NCBI GenBank assembly: GCA_002319955.1
Contig: DCJS01000033.1
Coordinates: 13,388 to 77,387, forward strand
DNA length: 64,000 nucleotides
Direction of reading: 5' to 3'
Origin: Flavobacteriales bacterium UBA1694
GTDB lineage: Bacteria; Bacteroidota; Bacteroidia; Flavobacteriales; Weeksellaceae
Positions 17,084 through 26,739 of this stretch are shown one piece after another. A program made the translations under genes and the position numbers. Each line of letters begins with the position of its first letter. Within the stretch, counting starts at the first letter, position 1. The notes under the pieces are model-generated. The model was not told the origin of the DNA. It made no database searches and saw only the letters and a list, made by a program, of their open reading frames with translations.

Positions 17084-18691
17084 ATGGAGTTTCACTACCA
17101 AGAGCCGTATCCGATTCTAAAAGACGATACACCCTACAAAAAACTAACCTCTAACTACGTCTCCACGCAAAAGCTTGGCGATCGCGAAATTCTCGTTGTT
17201 GACCCCAAAGGTCTTGAGATTCTAGCTCAGCAGGCGTTAGCCGATGTTTCATTTATGCTTCGCCCCACGCATCTTCAAAAATTAAGAACCATCATTGAGG
17301 ATCCAGAAGCGACAGATAACGACCGTTTCGTGGCGTATAACCTGCTTCAAAATGCAGCTGTGGCAATCGAGGGCGCACTTCCATCCTGTCAAGATACGGG
17401 CACAGCGATTTGCATGGCAAAAAAAGGCGAAAACGTCTACACTGGAGTGAATGACGCGGAGTGGATTTCGAAAGGAATTTACAATACCTACCAAGAACAA
17501 AATTTACGCTATTCTCAAATCGTGCCTATAGACATGTTTGAGGAAAAAAATTCTGGGACAAATCTCCCGGCGCAGATTGATATCTATTCCAAACAAGGCG
17601 GAACCTATGAGTTTCTATTCTTAGCCAAAGGTGGAGGCTCTGCAAACAAGACCTTTTTATACCAAAAGACAAAATCGCTTTTAAATGAAAAATCATTGGA
17701 AGAATTTGTCTCTAAGGCCATTATGGATCTAGGAACAGCGGCCTGTCCCCCCTACCATTTAGCCTTTGTAATTGGTGGAACATCCGCGGAGGCAAATTTA
17801 GCCGCCGTCAAAAAAGCCAGCGCGGGATACTTTGATCATTTACCGACCTCGGGCAATGAAGGTGGTCAAGCCTTTAGAGACCTTGAGTGGGAAAAGAAAA
17901 TTCAAGAAATTTGTCAAAAGTCAGCCATTGGAGCTCAATTTGGTGGAAAATATTTAACGCACGATGTGCGGGTTATTCGTTTGCCAAGGCACGCCGCATC
18001 CTGCCCAGTGGGAATGGGGGTCTCGTGTTCTGCAGACCGTAACATAAAAGCCAAAATCACCAAAGAAGGCCTGTTTTTAGAGCAATTGGAGCAAAACCCT
18101 CAAAGGTTCCTTCCTAAGTCCGCCCCACATCTCGAAAAGGCGGTTGAGATTGATCTTAACCAACCCATGAAGGCCATTCGTGAGGAACTCTCGAAATACC
18201 CAGTGAAAACAAGATTAAAATTGAGTGGGACACTAATTGTAGCTCGGGATAGTGCTCATGCGAAGCTTAAAGAAATGCTTGACCGTGGGGAAGAAATGCC
18301 AGAGTACTTTAAAAACCATCCAATCTATTACGCTGGACCAGCTAAAACACCTCAGGGATTAGCCTCGGGAAGTTTCGGGCCGACCACGGCCGGACGCATG
18401 GACGTTTATGTGGATGAATTCCAAGCGAACGGAGGCAGTATGGTAATGCTAGCGAAAGGAAACCGCAGCCAGGTAGTTACTAGCGCCTGTGCAACCTATG
18501 GTGGATTTTATTTAGGCTCTATTGGAGGGCCGGCGGCCATTTTGGCTAAGGAGAATATTAAGTCTGTTTCGGTCGTTGATTTTCCAGAACTTGGAATGGA
18601 AGCGGTTCGTAAGATTGAGGTTGTGGATTTCCCTGCCTTTATCATTACCGATGACAAGGGGAATGATTTTTTTGAGTCCCTAAGCAAGTAG
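17084..18691 (+). CDS. fumA: Fumarate hydratase class I (4Fe-4S, FumA/FumB type)
   Basis: Single-chain iron-sulfur fumarase of 535 residues. Three cysteines that hold the cluster in the E. coli enzyme line up with a constant offset of three: C102 (PSCQDTG), C221 ([11 protein letters not shown]) and C315 ([10 protein letters not shown]). The C-terminal beta domain ([37 protein letters not shown]) is fused to the alpha domain, as in E. coli FumA rather than the two-subunit archaeal type. Oxygen-labile enzyme expected to serve low-oxygen or iron-replete conditions, which complements FumC and fits with the cbb3 oxidase found elsewhere in the window. Confidence 0.94.
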   Translation: MEFHYQEPYPILKDDTPYKKLTSNYVSTQKLGDREILVVDPKGLEILAQQALADVSFMLRPTHLQKLRTIIEDPEATDNDRFVAYNLLQNAAVAIEGALPSCQDTGTAICMAKKGENVYTGVNDAEWISKGIYNTYQEQNLRYSQIVPIDMFEEKNSGTNLPAQIDIYSKQGGTYEFLFLAKGGGSANKTFLYQKTKSLLNEKSLEEFVSKAIMDLGTAACPPYHLAFVIGGTSAEANLAAVKKASAGYFDHLPTSGNEGGQAFRDLEWEKKIQEICQKSAIGAQFGGKYLTHDVRVIRLPRHAASCPVGMGVSCSADRNIKAKITKEGLFLEQLEQNPQRFLPKSAPHLEKAVEIDLNQPMKAIREELSKYPVKTRLKLSGTLIVARDSAHAKLKEMLDRGEEMPEYFKNHPIYYAGPAKTPQGLASGSFGPTTAGRMDVYVDEFQANGGSMVMLAKGNRSQVVTSACATYGGFYLGSIGGPAAILAKENIKSVSVVDFPELGMEAVRKIEVVDFPAFIITDDKGNDFFESLSK

Positions 18692-18758
18692 GAAGTTTAG
18701 AATCATAATAATTAACTAAAATTAGGCTTTAAAGTTTTAGTAATAGAATTAAAAAAAC

Positions 18759-18766
18759 TAATTTTG
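18759..18766 (+). promoter_or_regulatory. -7 element of the 90-residue membrane protein gene
   Basis: TAATTTTG, exact TAnnTTTG match, 16 bases before the ATG. Confidence 0.5.
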
Positions 18767-18782
18767 CTCAAAATCTAAAGAA

Positions 18783-19055
18783 ATGTTAACAGTATTAGAG
18801 TTGTGGCCATTTTACCAATTTTTTTGGTTCGTATTTTTCGTCGTTATGTTCCTCATTGGATTTTGGTGTATCCTAATGTTCTTTGGAGTCATAATTCCGA
18901 TGTGGCTAACGGAAGGACTTTTAGAATATTTTGGAAAAACCAAGCCATTTGATCCTGAAGATATCAGACGTAAAACTTTGCCAGAACAAGGAGCTGAAGT
19001 AATTTACAGCAATCCTAAGGGCAGAGGACCATTTTTACATAAAGGTCATCACTAG
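18783..19055 (+). CDS. Small membrane protein of unknown function
   Basis: I do not recognise this 90-residue protein. One long or two short aromatic-rich transmembrane segments occupy residues about 8-45 (WPFYQFFWFVFFVVMFLIGF, then CILMFFGVIIPMWL), followed by a hydrophilic C-terminal half with KPFDPEDIRRKTLPEQG and a basic, His-ending tail (GRGPFLHKGHH). It has its own promoter and its own rho-independent terminator, so it is a monocistronic unit and very likely a real gene. Neighbours (class I fumarase, phosphate permease) do not suggest a role. Confidence 0.7.
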   Translation: MLTVLELWPFYQFFWFVFFVVMFLIGFWCILMFFGVIIPMWLTEGLLEYFGKTKPFDPEDIRRKTLPEQGAEVIYSNPKGRGPFLHKGHH

Positions 19056-19114
19056 TTGATGATGGTGTGGTTTCTCAATAGGAAATCGCATTCTCAAAGC
19101 AACACACTATATAT

Positions 19115-19140
19115 AAACCGATCCTTGGATCGGTTTTTTT
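19115..19140 (+). terminator. Rho-independent terminator after the 90-residue protein gene
   Basis: AAACCGATC-CTTG-GATCGGTTT, a perfect 9-bp stem with a 4-base loop running into a T tract. Confidence 0.85.
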
Positions 19141-19187
19141 ACGGCTCTAGATATTAATTCTTGTTAATATATTAGGGGAAGACCGCC

Positions 19188-21488
19188 ATGGATTCGTACC
19201 TTGCGCCAAACTTTTTTTTCATGGATTACTTCATTTTCGTTGTCGTTGCATTACTCTTTTTAGCTGTTATCGATTTAATAGTTGGTGTAAGTAATGACGC
19301 AGTTAATTTTTTAAATTCCGCTATTGGATCGAAGGTGGCCTCGTTTCGAACCATAATTATCATCGCAATTGCTGGGATTGTAATTGGTTCGGTGTTCTCA
19401 AGTGGCATCATGGAAATTGCAAGAAAAGGGATTTTTTATCCCCAGTATTTTACTTTTGATGTGCTACTAATCGTGTTTTTGGCCGTCATGCTAACAGACA
19501 TTATTCTACTTGATGTGTTTAATAGTCTTGGGCTTCCTACGTCTACGACAGTGTCAATTATTTTTGAGCTTCTTGGAGCCTCAGCTATGGCTGGGTTTCT
19601 GCTCTCGATGTCCAAAAATGAAACAATCAGTGAAATTTGGAAATACATAAATTTTGAGAGTACCAACAATATCATTTCCGGCATCTTTTTATCCGTGTTA
19701 ATTGCCTTCACTGCCGGAGCGATTATTCAATACCTATTAAGACTTCTGTTTACTTTCAAGATTGAGGCAAAGCTAGCCACATACGGGGTTTTATTCTCTT
19801 CTTTAGGGATTACTTCTATTGTGTATTTTTTACTAATTAAAGGTTTAAAAGGCACCACGCTTTTTAATGAGTCTACCACAAACTATATTGCCACCCACAC
19901 ACCTATTATTTTAGGAGTACTTTTCATTTTGACTCTTATAATACTCTATGCTTTAAACCGTTTCTATAAGTTTAATCCATTGAAAGCCGTTGTGCTTTTG
20001 GGAACCTTTGCTTTAGCTATGGCTTTCGCTGGAAATGACCTCGTGAATTTCATCGGTGTGCCAATTACAGGCCTACTTGCTTTCCAAGACTGGGCAGCCT
20101 CAGGCGTTGCGGCAGATGCCTATTTTATGGATTATCTTGCTGGCAATGATGTGATCGTGCCAAATTACATGCTTCTAATCGCAGGGCTCGTTATGGGGCT
20201 TACCATTTGGTTTAGTGCAAAAGCAAAGAACGTTACGGAAACGGAAGTTAGTTTAGGACGCCAAGATGAGGGTGATGAAAAGTTTAAGGCAAATTTGATT
20301 TCGCGTAGTATCGTGAATTCTTCTTTGACCTTTGGAAAGATTTTTGGGGTTATTATTCCCCAGCCGATCGCAAGACGTTACCGCACGACCATCCGAGAGA
20401 AAAAATTACTTGAAGCTGCAGAATCGCAAGATGCGCCGTCATTTGACTTGGTTCGCGCTGCAGTGAATTTAGTGATTGCCTCAAGTATTATTGCTTGGGC
20501 CACCTCGCAAAAGTTACCTTTATCTACAACCTATGTCACCTTTATGGTCGCGATGGGAAGTTCGCTTGCTGACAATGCGTGGGGAAGAGATAGTGCCGTT
20601 TATAGAGTTGCAGGGGTGTTATCGGTCATCGGAGGCTGGTTTATTACGGCATTAATTGCCTTTAGTGTTGCGGCTATATTCGCCTTAATAATGTATAAAG
20701 GTGGACGGGTAGGAACCTACGCTTTAATGGCAATTGTTTTTGCTTTTATAATTGTATCAAATATTCGCTTCAACAAGAAGGCGAAGGATAAGAAAAAGAG
20801 CCAGGACCGACTTAAAGTCTTGGATAATAGTGATCTTAATACTGTTCAAAAGTACCAGTCTATTGTGAGTTCCACAGTGTCTGAAATCGCCATGAGCTAT
20901 AACCTAATCCTCGATGGATTAATTGAAGGGGATCTTAGCAAATTAGAAGGGGCAAATCGGGCTCTTGTAGACCTTGAAAAACACGGTCAGCAAGTGCGAA
21001 ATAAAAGTATTAAGTACATTAGATCCCTAAATACGGATGATACAAAAACCGCTCAAGCGATTATATTAAGTAGTGATTTTATACAAGACTTAGCACAATC
21101 TACTAGATCCCTCAGTAATGAGGCGCTCTACTACTTGAAAAACCTCCACGTCATAAGCGATTTAGATTTTCTAAAAGATCTTAAGAAGCTGGATTCCAGA
21201 ATGGGTGAATTCTTCAACATTATTTTAGTGTCCTTAGAGCAAACCGCCGATGAAAATATCGACGATATCCGAGTGGAACGTGATAAAGTGCGCTCGTATA
21301 TCAATGAGCGACTGACTTACCAAATCGCCAACATAAACAAGACGAAGCCGTCAACAAAAGAGGGCGTTCTCCAAACGAATGTCTTTTTACAAAGTCGCGA
21401 TATTCAAGCGGTATTAATGCGGATTTCAAAAATGTTCATTAATCTGTATGAGACCAGAATTAATGAGGCGAGCGAAATTAAAAACTAG
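19188..21488 (+). CDS. PiT-family inorganic phosphate transporter with a C-terminal PhoU-like extension
   Basis: Low-affinity phosphate symporter of 766 residues. The two PiT repeats are visible: GVSNDAVNFLNSAIGSK near residue 33 and AMAFAGNDLVNFIGVPITG in the second half, with about 12 transmembrane helices. Residues after about 550 are soluble, helical and charged (SDLNTVQKYQSIVSSTVSEI onward) and resemble the PhoU-like helical domain that is fused to PiT proteins in Bacteroidota, whereas many bacteria encode a separate partner. The start could also be the methionine at residue 12 (MDYFIFVVVALLFL), which matches relatives better; the first 11 residues are not conserved as far as I can judge. 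Confidence 0.9.
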   Translation: MDSYLAPNFFFMDYFIFVVVALLFLAVIDLIVGVSNDAVNFLNSAIGSKVASFRTIIIIAIAGIVIGSVFSSGIMEIARKGIFYPQYFTFDVLLIVFLAVMLTDIILLDVFNSLGLPTSTTVSIIFELLGASAMAGFLLSMSKNETISEIWKYINFESTNNIISGIFLSVLIAFTAGAIIQYLLRLLFTFKIEAKLATYGVLFSSLGITSIVYFLLIKGLKGTTLFNESTTNYIATHTPIILGVLFILTLIILYALNRFYKFNPLKAVVLLGTFALAMAFAGNDLVNFIGVPITGLLAFQDWAASGVAADAYFMDYLAGNDVIVPNYMLLIAGLVMGLTIWFSAKAKNVTETEVSLGRQDEGDEKFKANLISRSIVNSSLTFGKIFGVIIPQPIARRYRTTIREKKLLEAAESQDAPSFDLVRAAVNLVIASSIIAWATSQKLPLSTTYVTFMVAMGSSLADNAWGRDSAVYRVAGVLSVIGGWFITALIAFSVAAIFALIMYKGGRVGTYALMAIVFAFIIVSNIRFNKKAKDKKKSQDRLKVLDNSDLNTVQKYQSIVSSTVSEIAMSYNLILDGLIEGDLSKLEGANRALVDLEKHGQQVRNKSIKYIRSLNTDDTKTAQAIILSSDFIQDLAQSTRSLSNEALYYLKNLHVISDLDFLKDLKKLDSRMGEFFNIILVSLEQTADENIDDIRVERDKVRSYINERLTYQIANINKTKPSTKEGVLQTNVFLQSRDIQAVLMRISKMFINLYETRINEASEIKN

Positions 21489-21504
21489 AAACTAAAATTA
21501 GCAC

Positions 21505-21540
21505 GAATCAATCCACTCAAAAGAGTGGATTGATTCTTTT
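21505..21540 (+). terminator. Rho-independent terminator after the phosphate transporter
   Basis: GAATCAATCCACTC-AAAA-GAGTGGATTGATTC, perfect 14-bp stem, 4-base loop, followed by TTTT. Confidence 0.85.
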
Positions 21541-21541
21541 A

Positions 21542-21561
21542 GCACGAGTTTCTCATCGTGC
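21542..21561 (+). other. Second hairpin upstream of prfA
   Basis: GCACGA (21542-21547) pairs with TCGTGC (21556-21561) across an 8-base loop. The sequence TTAGCACGA occurs twice, before and after the preceding terminator (21498-21506 and 21539-21547), so TCGTGC could pair with either copy. Function unknown; may simply reinforce termination. Confidence 0.3.
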
Positions 21562-21585
21562 CTTAAACGTTCTGCAAGTTTTCTT

Positions 21586-21593
21586 TATCTTTG
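21586..21593 (+). promoter_or_regulatory. -7 promoter element of prfA
   Basis: TATCTTTG, exact TAnnTTTG match, 19 bases before the prfA ATG. Confidence 0.55.
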
Positions 21594-21612
21594 CACCCAC
21601 AAAAAGTTATCC

Positions 21613-22698
21613 ATGTCAAAATCCTTAATTCCAAAGCTTGAAGCAATCAAGCAACGCTATAACGAAGTCGCCGATCTTATCATTCAACCGGATGTTATCA
21701 TGGATCAAAAGCGGTATTCGCAGCTTAACAAAGAATACAGTGATCTGGGTAAGATTGTTACGGTATATCTGGACTATAAATCCGCTCTAGATACAATTAA
21801 AGAATCAGAGGAAATTATTGCGGAAGGAAGTGATAAAGAATTCGTTGACTTAGCCAAACTCGAAAAATTTGAAGCGCAAGAAAAACTACCTGAATTTGAG
21901 GAGGCCCTAAAGGTGCTCTTAATCCCGAAAGACCCTACAGACGATAAGAATGTCATTGTGGAGCTTCGAGCTGGCACTGGTGGAGATGAGGCAGCGATTT
22001 TTGTCGAAGATATTTACAGAATGTACGCCATGTACTTCAAAACCAAAGGCTGGAAGCACGAAATCACGGATTCAAGTGACGCGGCCAAAGGCTACAAAGA
22101 GCTTATCATGAAAGTGGAAGGCGATGGTATTTTTGGTATCATGAAATTTGAATCGGGCGTGCACCGGGTTCAAAGAGTTCCCGAAACGGAGTCTCAAGGA
22201 CGCGTTCACACCTCAGCCATTACCGTGGCGGTTCTGCCGGAAGCGGAAGAGGTCGATGTGGAGCTCAATCCAGCCGATATAGAAATGCAAACCTCCCGTT
22301 CAGGAGGGGCCGGTGGTCAGAACGTAAACAAGGTGGAAACCAAAGTTCAATTGACCCATAAACCCTCTGGCATTGTGGTGGTCTGCCAACAGGCGCGCTC
22401 GCAGCTTGCTAACCGAGAACTAGCAATGGAAATGCTTAGAACAAAGCTTTACGATATTGAACTTCAAAAAGTACAAGGCGATGTGGCTGCCAAGCGAAAG
22501 TCTATGGTGTCAACAGGAGACCGTTCTGCAAAGATCAAAACCTACAATTACCCGCAAGGGCGTGTGACGGATCACCGGATTAATAAGTCGGTTTACAATT
22601 TGGACGCCTACATGAATGGGGATATTCAAGAAATGATTGACGCGGTTATTATGGCAGAAAATGCTGAAAAGATGAAAGGAGCGGAAGACGACTACTAA
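21613..22698 (+). CDS. prfA: Peptide chain release factor 1
   Basis: Class I release factor recognising UAA and UAG. The 361-residue product has the GGQ peptidyl-tRNA hydrolysis motif at 234-236 ([11 protein letters not shown]) and the codon-recognition tripeptide PxT as PET at 190-192 ([14 protein letters not shown]), which identifies RF1 rather than RF2 (SPF). Monocistronic with its own promoter; a hydrophobic lipoprotein gene follows 46 bases downstream. Confidence 0.96.
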   Translation: MSKSLIPKLEAIKQRYNEVADLIIQPDVIMDQKRYSQLNKEYSDLGKIVTVYLDYKSALDTIKESEEIIAEGSDKEFVDLAKLEKFEAQEKLPEFEEALKVLLIPKDPTDDKNVIVELRAGTGGDEAAIFVEDIYRMYAMYFKTKGWKHEITDSSDAAKGYKELIMKVEGDGIFGIMKFESGVHRVQRVPETESQGRVHTSAITVAVLPEAEEVDVELNPADIEMQTSRSGGAGGQNVNKVETKVQLTHKPSGIVVVCQQARSQLANRELAMEMLRTKLYDIELQKVQGDVAAKRKSMVSTGDRSAKIKTYNYPQGRVTDHRINKSVYNLDAYMNGDIQEMIDAVIMAENAEKMKGAEDDY

Positions 22699-22744
22699 AC
22701 GTTTGGTTTAGTATTTGTTGCACTTTACTCTAAATCCCTAACCT

Positions 22745-23080
22745 ATGAAAAAATTAAGTTTTCTTATCCTAAGCGTCAGTCTTCTCACCTTAAGCTCGTG
22801 TGTTAAGGAGAAAACGACGATTCTTGAATCTGACGGTGATAAAACAACCATTGAGCATCTTGGAATTGACAAGCAAAAAGTGGACTCAACAGCAGACTCA
22901 ATTAAATCGAAAGCGCAAAATGCTGCTGATAAAGCAAAAACAAAATTGAATGAGGTTGGAGATGTCCTAAAGGAAGAGTCAAAAGATCTTAGAGAGGAAG
23001 CGAAAAAAGCAACCGCTGAGGCCGCCTCTGCCGTAGAGAAAGGTGCAAAAGAGGTAAAAGAATCCGTTTCAAAGGACTAA
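22745..23080 (+). CDS. Small lipoprotein with an amphipathic helical tail
   Basis: Function unknown. The 111-residue product has a lipoprotein signal ending LTLSSC with lipidated C19. From residue about 50 it is an uninterrupted Ala/Lys/Glu-rich stretch (DSIKSKAQNAADKAKTKL, LREEAKKATAEAASAVEKG) with the spacing of an extended amphipathic helix, similar in composition to LEA, apolipoprotein-like and YtxH-type stress proteins. It could shield the outer membrane or interact with peptidoglycan; that is inference from composition. A strong terminator follows, so it ends its transcript. Confidence 0.8.
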   Translation: MKKLSFLILSVSLLTLSSCVKEKTTILESDGDKTTIEHLGIDKQKVDSTADSIKSKAQNAADKAKTKLNEVGDVLKEESKDLREEAKKATAEAASAVEKGAKEVKESVSKD

Positions 23081-23099
23081 ACCTTTTTGAAAGGAACCT

Positions 23100-23131
23100 A
23101 AAGCTTGCTATTTTTAAGCAGGCTTTTTTTT
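23100..23131 (+). terminator. Rho-independent terminator after the small lipoprotein gene
   Basis: AAAGCTTGCT / AGCAGGCTTT, a 10-bp stem with one G-T wobble, 7-base loop, followed by a run of T. Confidence 0.8.
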
Positions 23132-23221
23132 GCTTTATGACCAGCCCCGTTAGGTATCTGAGGTCCTAGGGATCAAAACCTAGCAAAATTTTGTAACTTT
23201 ACTCCATATTAAATTCGTGTT

Positions 23222-25339
23222 ATGCGTCAGAAAATCCAGAACCAAAAGCCTGATTTTAAGTTAGATAGTCCGGATAAGCTCCCGTACTTTTTTGAAAAGG
23301 ATGGGCTGGAATTGAAATCTTTTTATACGCTGGCCGATACAGATCTTAACCTTAGCTCTAGTGTCAGCGCTGGGATTGAGCCCTTTTTAAGAGGACCGTA
23401 TCCAACCATGTATGTGCAAAAGCCATGGACCATTCGTCAGTACGCAGGATTCTCTACGGCTGAAGCTTCCAACGCATTTTACTTAAAAAATCTAGCGGCA
23501 GGCCAAAAAGGACTTTCAGTCGCTTTTGATTTGGCCACACACCGAGGGTATGATTCCGACCACCCACGAGTGGAAGGCGATGTGGGAAAGGCCGGGGTGG
23601 CCATTGATACGGTTGAGGACATGAAGATTCTGTTCAATAACATCCCATTAGATGAGATCTCTGTGTCCATGACAATGAATGGCGCGGTACTTCCAATTTT
23701 AGCCTTTTATATTGTGGCTGCCCAAGAGCAGGGCGTACACGAAAGTCAGTTATCAGGAACCATACAAAATGATATTCTGAAGGAGTTTATGGTAAGAAAC
23801 ACCTACATCTATCCTCCCAAACCTTCAATGAAGATCATTGCCGATATTTTCGAGTATACGGCCCAAAACATACCCAAATTCAATTCAATTTCAATCTCAG
23901 GCTACCATATGCAGGAAGCCGGTGCGACGCCCGTTTTAGAAATGGCCTACACCTTAGCCGATGGCTTAGAGTATGTGCGCACTGGAATTAAAGCGGGCAT
24001 GCCAATTGATACCTTTGCTCCGCGTCTTTCCTTTTTCTGGGCTGTGGGAATGAACCACTTTATGGAGATTGCCAAAATGAGAGCCGCAAGGTATTTGTGG
24101 GCTGAACTCCTGAAACCTTTTGAGCCTAAGAATCCTAAAAGTCTTGCTCTTCGGACCCACTCGCAAACTTCAGGCTGGAGCCTTACCGAGCAGGAGCCCT
24201 TTAATAACATTACAAGAACGGCTATAGAAGCGTTGTCTGCTGCCTTAGGCGGCACCCAATCGCTTCACACAAATGCTCTTGATGAAGCCATTGCCCTACC
24301 CACAGAATATTCAGCTAAAATAGCACGAAACACCCAGATCATTTTACAACAAGAAACTGGCATATGCGATGTGGTGGACCCTTTAGGCGGCAGCCATTTA
24401 GTCGAGGCTTTAACAAAGCAAATGATTGAGCAGGGTCTTAAGTATATTCAAGAAGTGGAAGAGCAAGGAGGCATGACCAAAGCTATAGAAAAGGGCATTC
24501 CAAAGATGCGTATTGAAGAAGCTGCGGCGCGCAAACAGGCGAAAATCGATTCGGGTGAAGAGTTTATCATCGGGGTGAATTCTTATAAATCAGAAATGGC
24601 TCAGCCAAGTTTCGAGATTTTAGATATTGATAATTCAGAAGTTCGCAGACAACAAATTGAGCGACTTAAACAAATTAAAAAGCAGCGTGATTCGAAGGCT
24701 GTTGAAGAGATTATTGAACAAATTAAAGACTGCGCTCAGAGCTCTAAGGGAAACTTATTAGCGCTTTGCATTGAGGCGGCCCGTCGGCGCGTGAGCTTAG
24801 GAGAAATGAGCGATGCAATGGAACAAAGCTTTGGTCGTTATAAAGCGAATATTAGAACCATTCAAGGAGTGTATGCGATGAGTGCAACGAAAAATGAATT
24901 TTTTGCAAAGGCGCTGGCCTTATGTGAGGCCTTTGAGATCGAATTTGGACGTCGTCCAAGAATTATGGTAGCCAAAATGGGGCAAGACGGCCATGACCGC
25001 GGTGCTAAAGTTGTCGCAACGGCCTTTGCAGACATGGGCTTTGATGTGGATGTGGCGCCGCTGTTTCAAACCCCAAGTGAAGTGGCACTTCAAGCGGTAG
25101 AGAACGATGTGCATATTTTAGGCATTTCCTCTCTTGCAGCCGGTCATAAAACCCTGGTCCCTCAGGTGGTCGAGGAATTAAAAAAGCGTGGGGCTGGCGA
25201 TATAAAAATAGTTGTGGGTGGCGTTATTCCGCAGCAAGATTATCAGTTCCTCTATGAGAACGGGGCTGATTTTATCTTTGGACCAGGAACAAACCTTCCA
25301 AAATCGGCATGTAGTATCCTAAAGGGCTACTTGAACTAA
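23222..25339 (+). CDS. scpA: Methylmalonyl-CoA mutase, catalytic and B12-binding chain
   Basis: Adenosylcobalamin-dependent isomerase interconverting (R)-methylmalonyl-CoA and succinyl-CoA. The 705-residue product holds the whole TIM-barrel domain ([32 protein letters not shown]) and the C-terminal B12 domain with the base-off DxHxxG motif at 589-594, H591 being the lower axial ligand. In many Flavobacteriia a small beta subunit gene lies directly upstream; here the upstream gene is an unrelated lipoprotein preceded by a terminator, so no small subunit is encoded in the window. A homodimer like E. coli Sbm is possible. The GTPase chaperone gene meaB is 1.4 kb downstream. A TAACTTTA near -7 match lies at 23194-23201. 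Confidence 0.93.
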   Translation: MRQKIQNQKPDFKLDSPDKLPYFFEKDGLELKSFYTLADTDLNLSSSVSAGIEPFLRGPYPTMYVQKPWTIRQYAGFSTAEASNAFYLKNLAAGQKGLSVAFDLATHRGYDSDHPRVEGDVGKAGVAIDTVEDMKILFNNIPLDEISVSMTMNGAVLPILAFYIVAAQEQGVHESQLSGTIQNDILKEFMVRNTYIYPPKPSMKIIADIFEYTAQNIPKFNSISISGYHMQEAGATPVLEMAYTLADGLEYVRTGIKAGMPIDTFAPRLSFFWAVGMNHFMEIAKMRAARYLWAELLKPFEPKNPKSLALRTHSQTSGWSLTEQEPFNNITRTAIEALSAALGGTQSLHTNALDEAIALPTEYSAKIARNTQIILQQETGICDVVDPLGGSHLVEALTKQMIEQGLKYIQEVEEQGGMTKAIEKGIPKMRIEEAAARKQAKIDSGEEFIIGVNSYKSEMAQPSFEILDIDNSEVRRQQIERLKQIKKQRDSKAVEEIIEQIKDCAQSSKGNLLALCIEAARRRVSLGEMSDAMEQSFGRYKANIRTIQGVYAMSATKNEFFAKALALCEAFEIEFGRRPRIMVAKMGQDGHDRGAKVVATAFADMGFDVDVAPLFQTPSEVALQAVENDVHILGISSLAAGHKTLVPQVVEELKKRGAGDIKIVVGGVIPQQDYQFLYENGADFIFGPGTNLPKSACSILKGYLN

Positions 25340-25351
25340 GATACCAACAAA

Positions 25352-25381
25352 AAAAAGGCTTTCAGATTTGAAAGCCTTTTT
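25352..25381. terminator. Bidirectional terminator between scpA and the cytochrome c gene
   Basis: AAAAAGGCTTTCA-GATT-TGAAAGCCTTTTT, perfect 13-bp stem with A and T tracts at the ends, serving both convergent genes. Confidence 0.88.
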
Positions 25382-25386
25382 CGTCA

Positions 25387-25662
25387 TTAGTTGGACGCAG
25401 CGACGTAGTCGTAGACTAGTTTTCCCTGCGCCTCAGTTAGTTTTGCTTTTGGAGCCATGGAGTTCACCAGTCCTACCCACTGCTCATCGGTAAAGGCTTT
25501 GGGCTCAGGCAACGCGTGGCATTTGTGGCAGGAGTTTTCAAAAATTGTTTTCCCCTCTGCATGGGCCTCAGCGCGAGCCATTTTCTTTCCAGCGGTGCCA
25601 GTTTGAGTACAAGAGGCTAAAAGCAATGCCAGTCCAAAGGTGCTAAAGATAGTTTTTTTCAT
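25387..25662 (-). CDS. Monoheme cytochrome c lipoprotein
   Basis: Small periplasmic or outer-membrane-anchored cytochrome of 91 residues. Lipobox LLLASC (C18), heme c attachment motif CHKCH at 45-49 (NSCHKCHALPEP), and a downstream methionine in NSMAPKAKL that can be the sixth heme ligand. Likely an electron carrier; substrate and partner unknown. Convergent with scpA and divergent from the epimerase gene. Could donate electrons to the cbb3 oxidase, but this is speculation. Confidence 0.85.
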   Translation of the reverse strand: MKKTIFSTFGLALLLASCTQTGTAGKKMARAEAHAEGKTIFENSCHKCHALPEPKAFTDEQWVGLVNSMAPKAKLTEAQGKLVYDYVAASN

Positions 25663-25683
25663 AGTCTTCTATTTGTTAGTTGG

Positions 25684-25691
25684 TATTTTTG
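25684..25691 (+). promoter_or_regulatory. Possible -7 element of the epimerase-meaB unit
   Basis: TATTTTTG, exact TAnnTTTG match, 40 bases before the epimerase start, in the divergent region shared with the cytochrome c gene. Confidence 0.4.
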
Positions 25692-25731
25692 GTTAAATTT
25701 AAATAAATTACCACAACTAACCAATCACACA

Positions 25732-26736
25732 ATGGAATTAAGATGGAAAGTTAGAAGATTAGCTTTAAAAGAGACCTTTGCAATCGCGCACGGAAACTAT
25801 GATTCCCGGCAGTCCCTTCTGGTTGAAATTACTCATGGAGGGAAATCAGGCTACGGCGAGTGCGTGGAAATTAGCTATTATGGAATTGTACTTGCAGATT
25901 TTTATGATGCTCTGAGCGGCCTATCTAAATTGTTGAAAAGCCAGGAACTGGTTCATCCTTCTAAGTTTTATGAGTTTCTAACGGTTTTTTCGGCGCATCC
26001 CTTTTTGCGCAGTGCCGTAGACTGCGCGTATTGGGATTTATATGGCAAAGTCTTCGAAAAATCATTTGCAGAATTAAATGGACTGCAAGGCAAACTTCCA
26101 CAGTCGTCCCTTACTCTTAGTTGTATGCCTGTGGACTTACAAATAGAAAAACTTAAGCAGACCCCGTGGGATCATTTTAAAGTGAAATGCGTGGGTTGGG
26201 ATCCTCAAAGGGTGCAGGCCCTTTTAGAGACTGGGAAAAAGATTGCATTGGATGCAAATACAAGCTTTAGCCCAAAGGACTGCGAAGAGATAAGTTTAAG
26301 CGAACTTGGTCGCGAATTAACCTACATTGAGCAGCCCTTAAAAATTGGACAGTATGAATCCCTTTCGAGTAGGGATTCCTGCAACTGGATGGCCGATGAA
26401 GACTTACAGGATGACTTGCAACTCGATCAGTTAGTTGGCCATTACCAGTCAATTAATATAAAACTTATGAAGTGTGGGGGACTTACTCCGGCACTAGCGC
26501 TAATTAAAAAAGCAAAGTCTAAAGGGTTTAAGATCATGATTGGCTGCATGACAGAGTCCTCCGTAGGTATTTCTGCCGGCATTGCCCTTGCTTCACTCTG
26601 TGACTATGCAGACCTTGATGGGGCGGAATTGATTGCCAATGACGATGCCACGGGCAGTTATGTGAGAAATGGAACGTTGAGCCTGGCAGAAGGACCAGGA
26701 CTAGGAATAACAATGAATACGGGCGTAATTACTTAA
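25732..26736 (+). CDS. Dipeptide epimerase (enolase superfamily, L-Ala-D/L-Glu epimerase type)
   Basis: Muconate-lactonising-enzyme subgroup of the enolase superfamily, probably epimerising L-Ala-D-Glu from murein peptides or related dipeptides. In 334 residues the catalytic set is visible: KxK as FKVKCVG, metal ligands in LDANTSF, YIEQPL and MADEDLQ, and the second catalytic lysine in INIKLMKCGG. The order and spacing fit this subgroup. It starts a two-gene unit with meaB three bases downstream; a link between dipeptide epimerase and MeaB is not obvious. Exact dipeptide specificity cannot be read from sequence. Confidence 0.87.
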   Translation: MELRWKVRRLALKETFAIAHGNYDSRQSLLVEITHGGKSGYGECVEISYYGIVLADFYDALSGLSKLLKSQELVHPSKFYEFLTVFSAHPFLRSAVDCAYWDLYGKVFEKSFAELNGLQGKLPQSSLTLSCMPVDLQIEKLKQTPWDHFKVKCVGWDPQRVQALLETGKKIALDANTSFSPKDCEEISLSELGRELTYIEQPLKIGQYESLSSRDSCNWMADEDLQDDLQLDQLVGHYQSINIKLMKCGGLTPALALIKKAKSKGFKIMIGCMTESSVGISAGIALASLCDYADLDGAELIANDDATGSYVRNGTLSLAEGPGLGITMNTGVIT

Positions 26737-26739
26737 TAG

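Noticed and set aside
23090..23221. Cobalamin riboswitch upstream of methylmalonyl-CoA mutase
   Set aside because: No B12-box-like sequence or aptamer-sized structure is present in the roughly 90 bases after the preceding terminator.
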